DNA from: Pseudobdellovibrionaceae bacterium
GTDB lineage: Bacteria > Bdellovibrionota > Bdellovibrionia > Bdellovibrionales > Bdellovibrionaceae
Direction: 5' to 3'
NCBI GenBank assembly: GCA_016785955.1
Contig: JAEUWH010000042.1
Coordinates: 1 to 64,000, forward strand
Length of the DNA: 64,000 nucleotides
In this document: positions 63,765 to 64,000 of the stretch, in pieces
Numbering within the stretch: position 1 is the stretch's first letter
Layout: each line of letters starts with the position of its first letter
Notes under the pieces: model-generated
What the model was told of the DNA's origin: nothing
Databases searched by the model: none
The model's input: only the letters and a program-made list of their open reading frames with translations
Made by a program: the position numbers and the translations under genes

Positions 63765-64000
63765 TCAGATAAGCCGAGTGGTTTCCAAAGTCATGAGGCC
63801 TTCATGGCTTGGATGAAGGAACGAGGGAACGTCTTCGTCCGGCAAAATTGTGCAGTAGAGTCCATACGTTTGCTCGGCCGAAATCCATCCTAATGGCGGC
63901 TTCAAATTAATATTCTTTCGGTCTCGGGCATAAACTAAAAATTCATTGTCCCGGGCTTCGTCAAAAGCTTTCCAAAGCAAACTGTGAAACACATCGGGGT
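63765..64000 (-). CDS. C-terminal part of an unidentified protein (5' end outside window)
   Basis: The minus-strand frame is open from the window edge to a TGA at 63765-63767 and encodes at least 77 residues. It is rich in aromatic and acidic residues (KAFDEARDNEFLVYARDR, PPLGWISAEQTYGLYCTI, DVPSFLHPSHEGLMTL). The start is probably beyond position 64000, as no ribosome-binding site precedes the GTG at 63992. Family not recognised. Confidence 0.55.
   Translation of the reverse strand, partial: PDVFHSLLWKAFDEARDNEFLVYARDRKNINLKPPLGWISAEQTYGLYCTILPDEDVPSFLHPSHEGLMTLETTRLI

Overview
The window reads as chromosomal DNA from a Gram-negative predator-like bacterium of the Bdellovibrionota (Bdellovibrio-like). 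This is inferred from repeated MotA/MotB stator genes, many outer-membrane lipoproteins with surface repeats, small outer-membrane barrels and a housekeeping set of queA, tgt, yajC, secD, secF, recJ and queC. There is no rRNA, CRISPR array, insertion sequence or prophage, so the taxon is an inference. One tRNA-Leu(GAG) is present.

Layout. 1-811: the end of an unidentified gene, three palindromes and a BrnT/BrnA toxin-antitoxin pair. 889-1807: tRNA-Leu on the minus strand with its own promoter, then a possible structured non-coding RNA ending at a strong terminator. 1808-27226 (locus A): eleven co-directional genes. They encode a membrane-anchored FliG-like protein with a FliF-like periplasmic segment, two very large FN3/FG-GAP lipoproteins, a 2126-residue Ig/cadherin-like lipoprotein, an outer-membrane protein, a von Willebrand A (VWA) protein, a PEGA/TPR lipoprotein, MotA-like and MotB-like stator proteins, and two unknown membrane-anchored proteins. 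27184-29029: three small envelope genes. 29102-41698: core genes for queuosine synthesis, Sec translocation, recJ, a Nudix hydrolase, a LON-domain protein, heme A synthase and a thioredoxin-like protein. 41830-57350 (locus B): a second, diverged and more AT-rich locus with the same kinds of parts in another order. 57558-64000: UbiB-like kinase, CNNM/CBS protein, an unknown secreted protein, a RimK-like ATP-grasp enzyme, a BFD-type ferredoxin-like protein and one partial gene.

The main result is that loci A and B share a parts list: stator (MotA and MotB), a FliG-like protein fused to a periplasmic domain by one membrane helix, a PEGA/TPR lipoprotein, an outer-membrane barrel, a VWA protein, a tandem pair of FN3 lipoproteins and one giant Ig/cadherin-like lipoprotein. 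None of the flagellar export, rod, hook or filament genes is present. I infer an ion-driven, non-flagellar machine in which stators act on a membrane-tethered FliG-like rotor or anchor and pass force through the periplasm to surface adhesins (gliding, prey attachment or envelope work). The exposed domains differ between loci: FG-GAP propellers in A, a cysteine-rich lectin/FGE-like domain in B. That suggests one motor chassis with exchangeable tips. Good -10 matches to a flagellar sigma-28 promoter lie just before key genes in both loci, although their -35 matches are poor.
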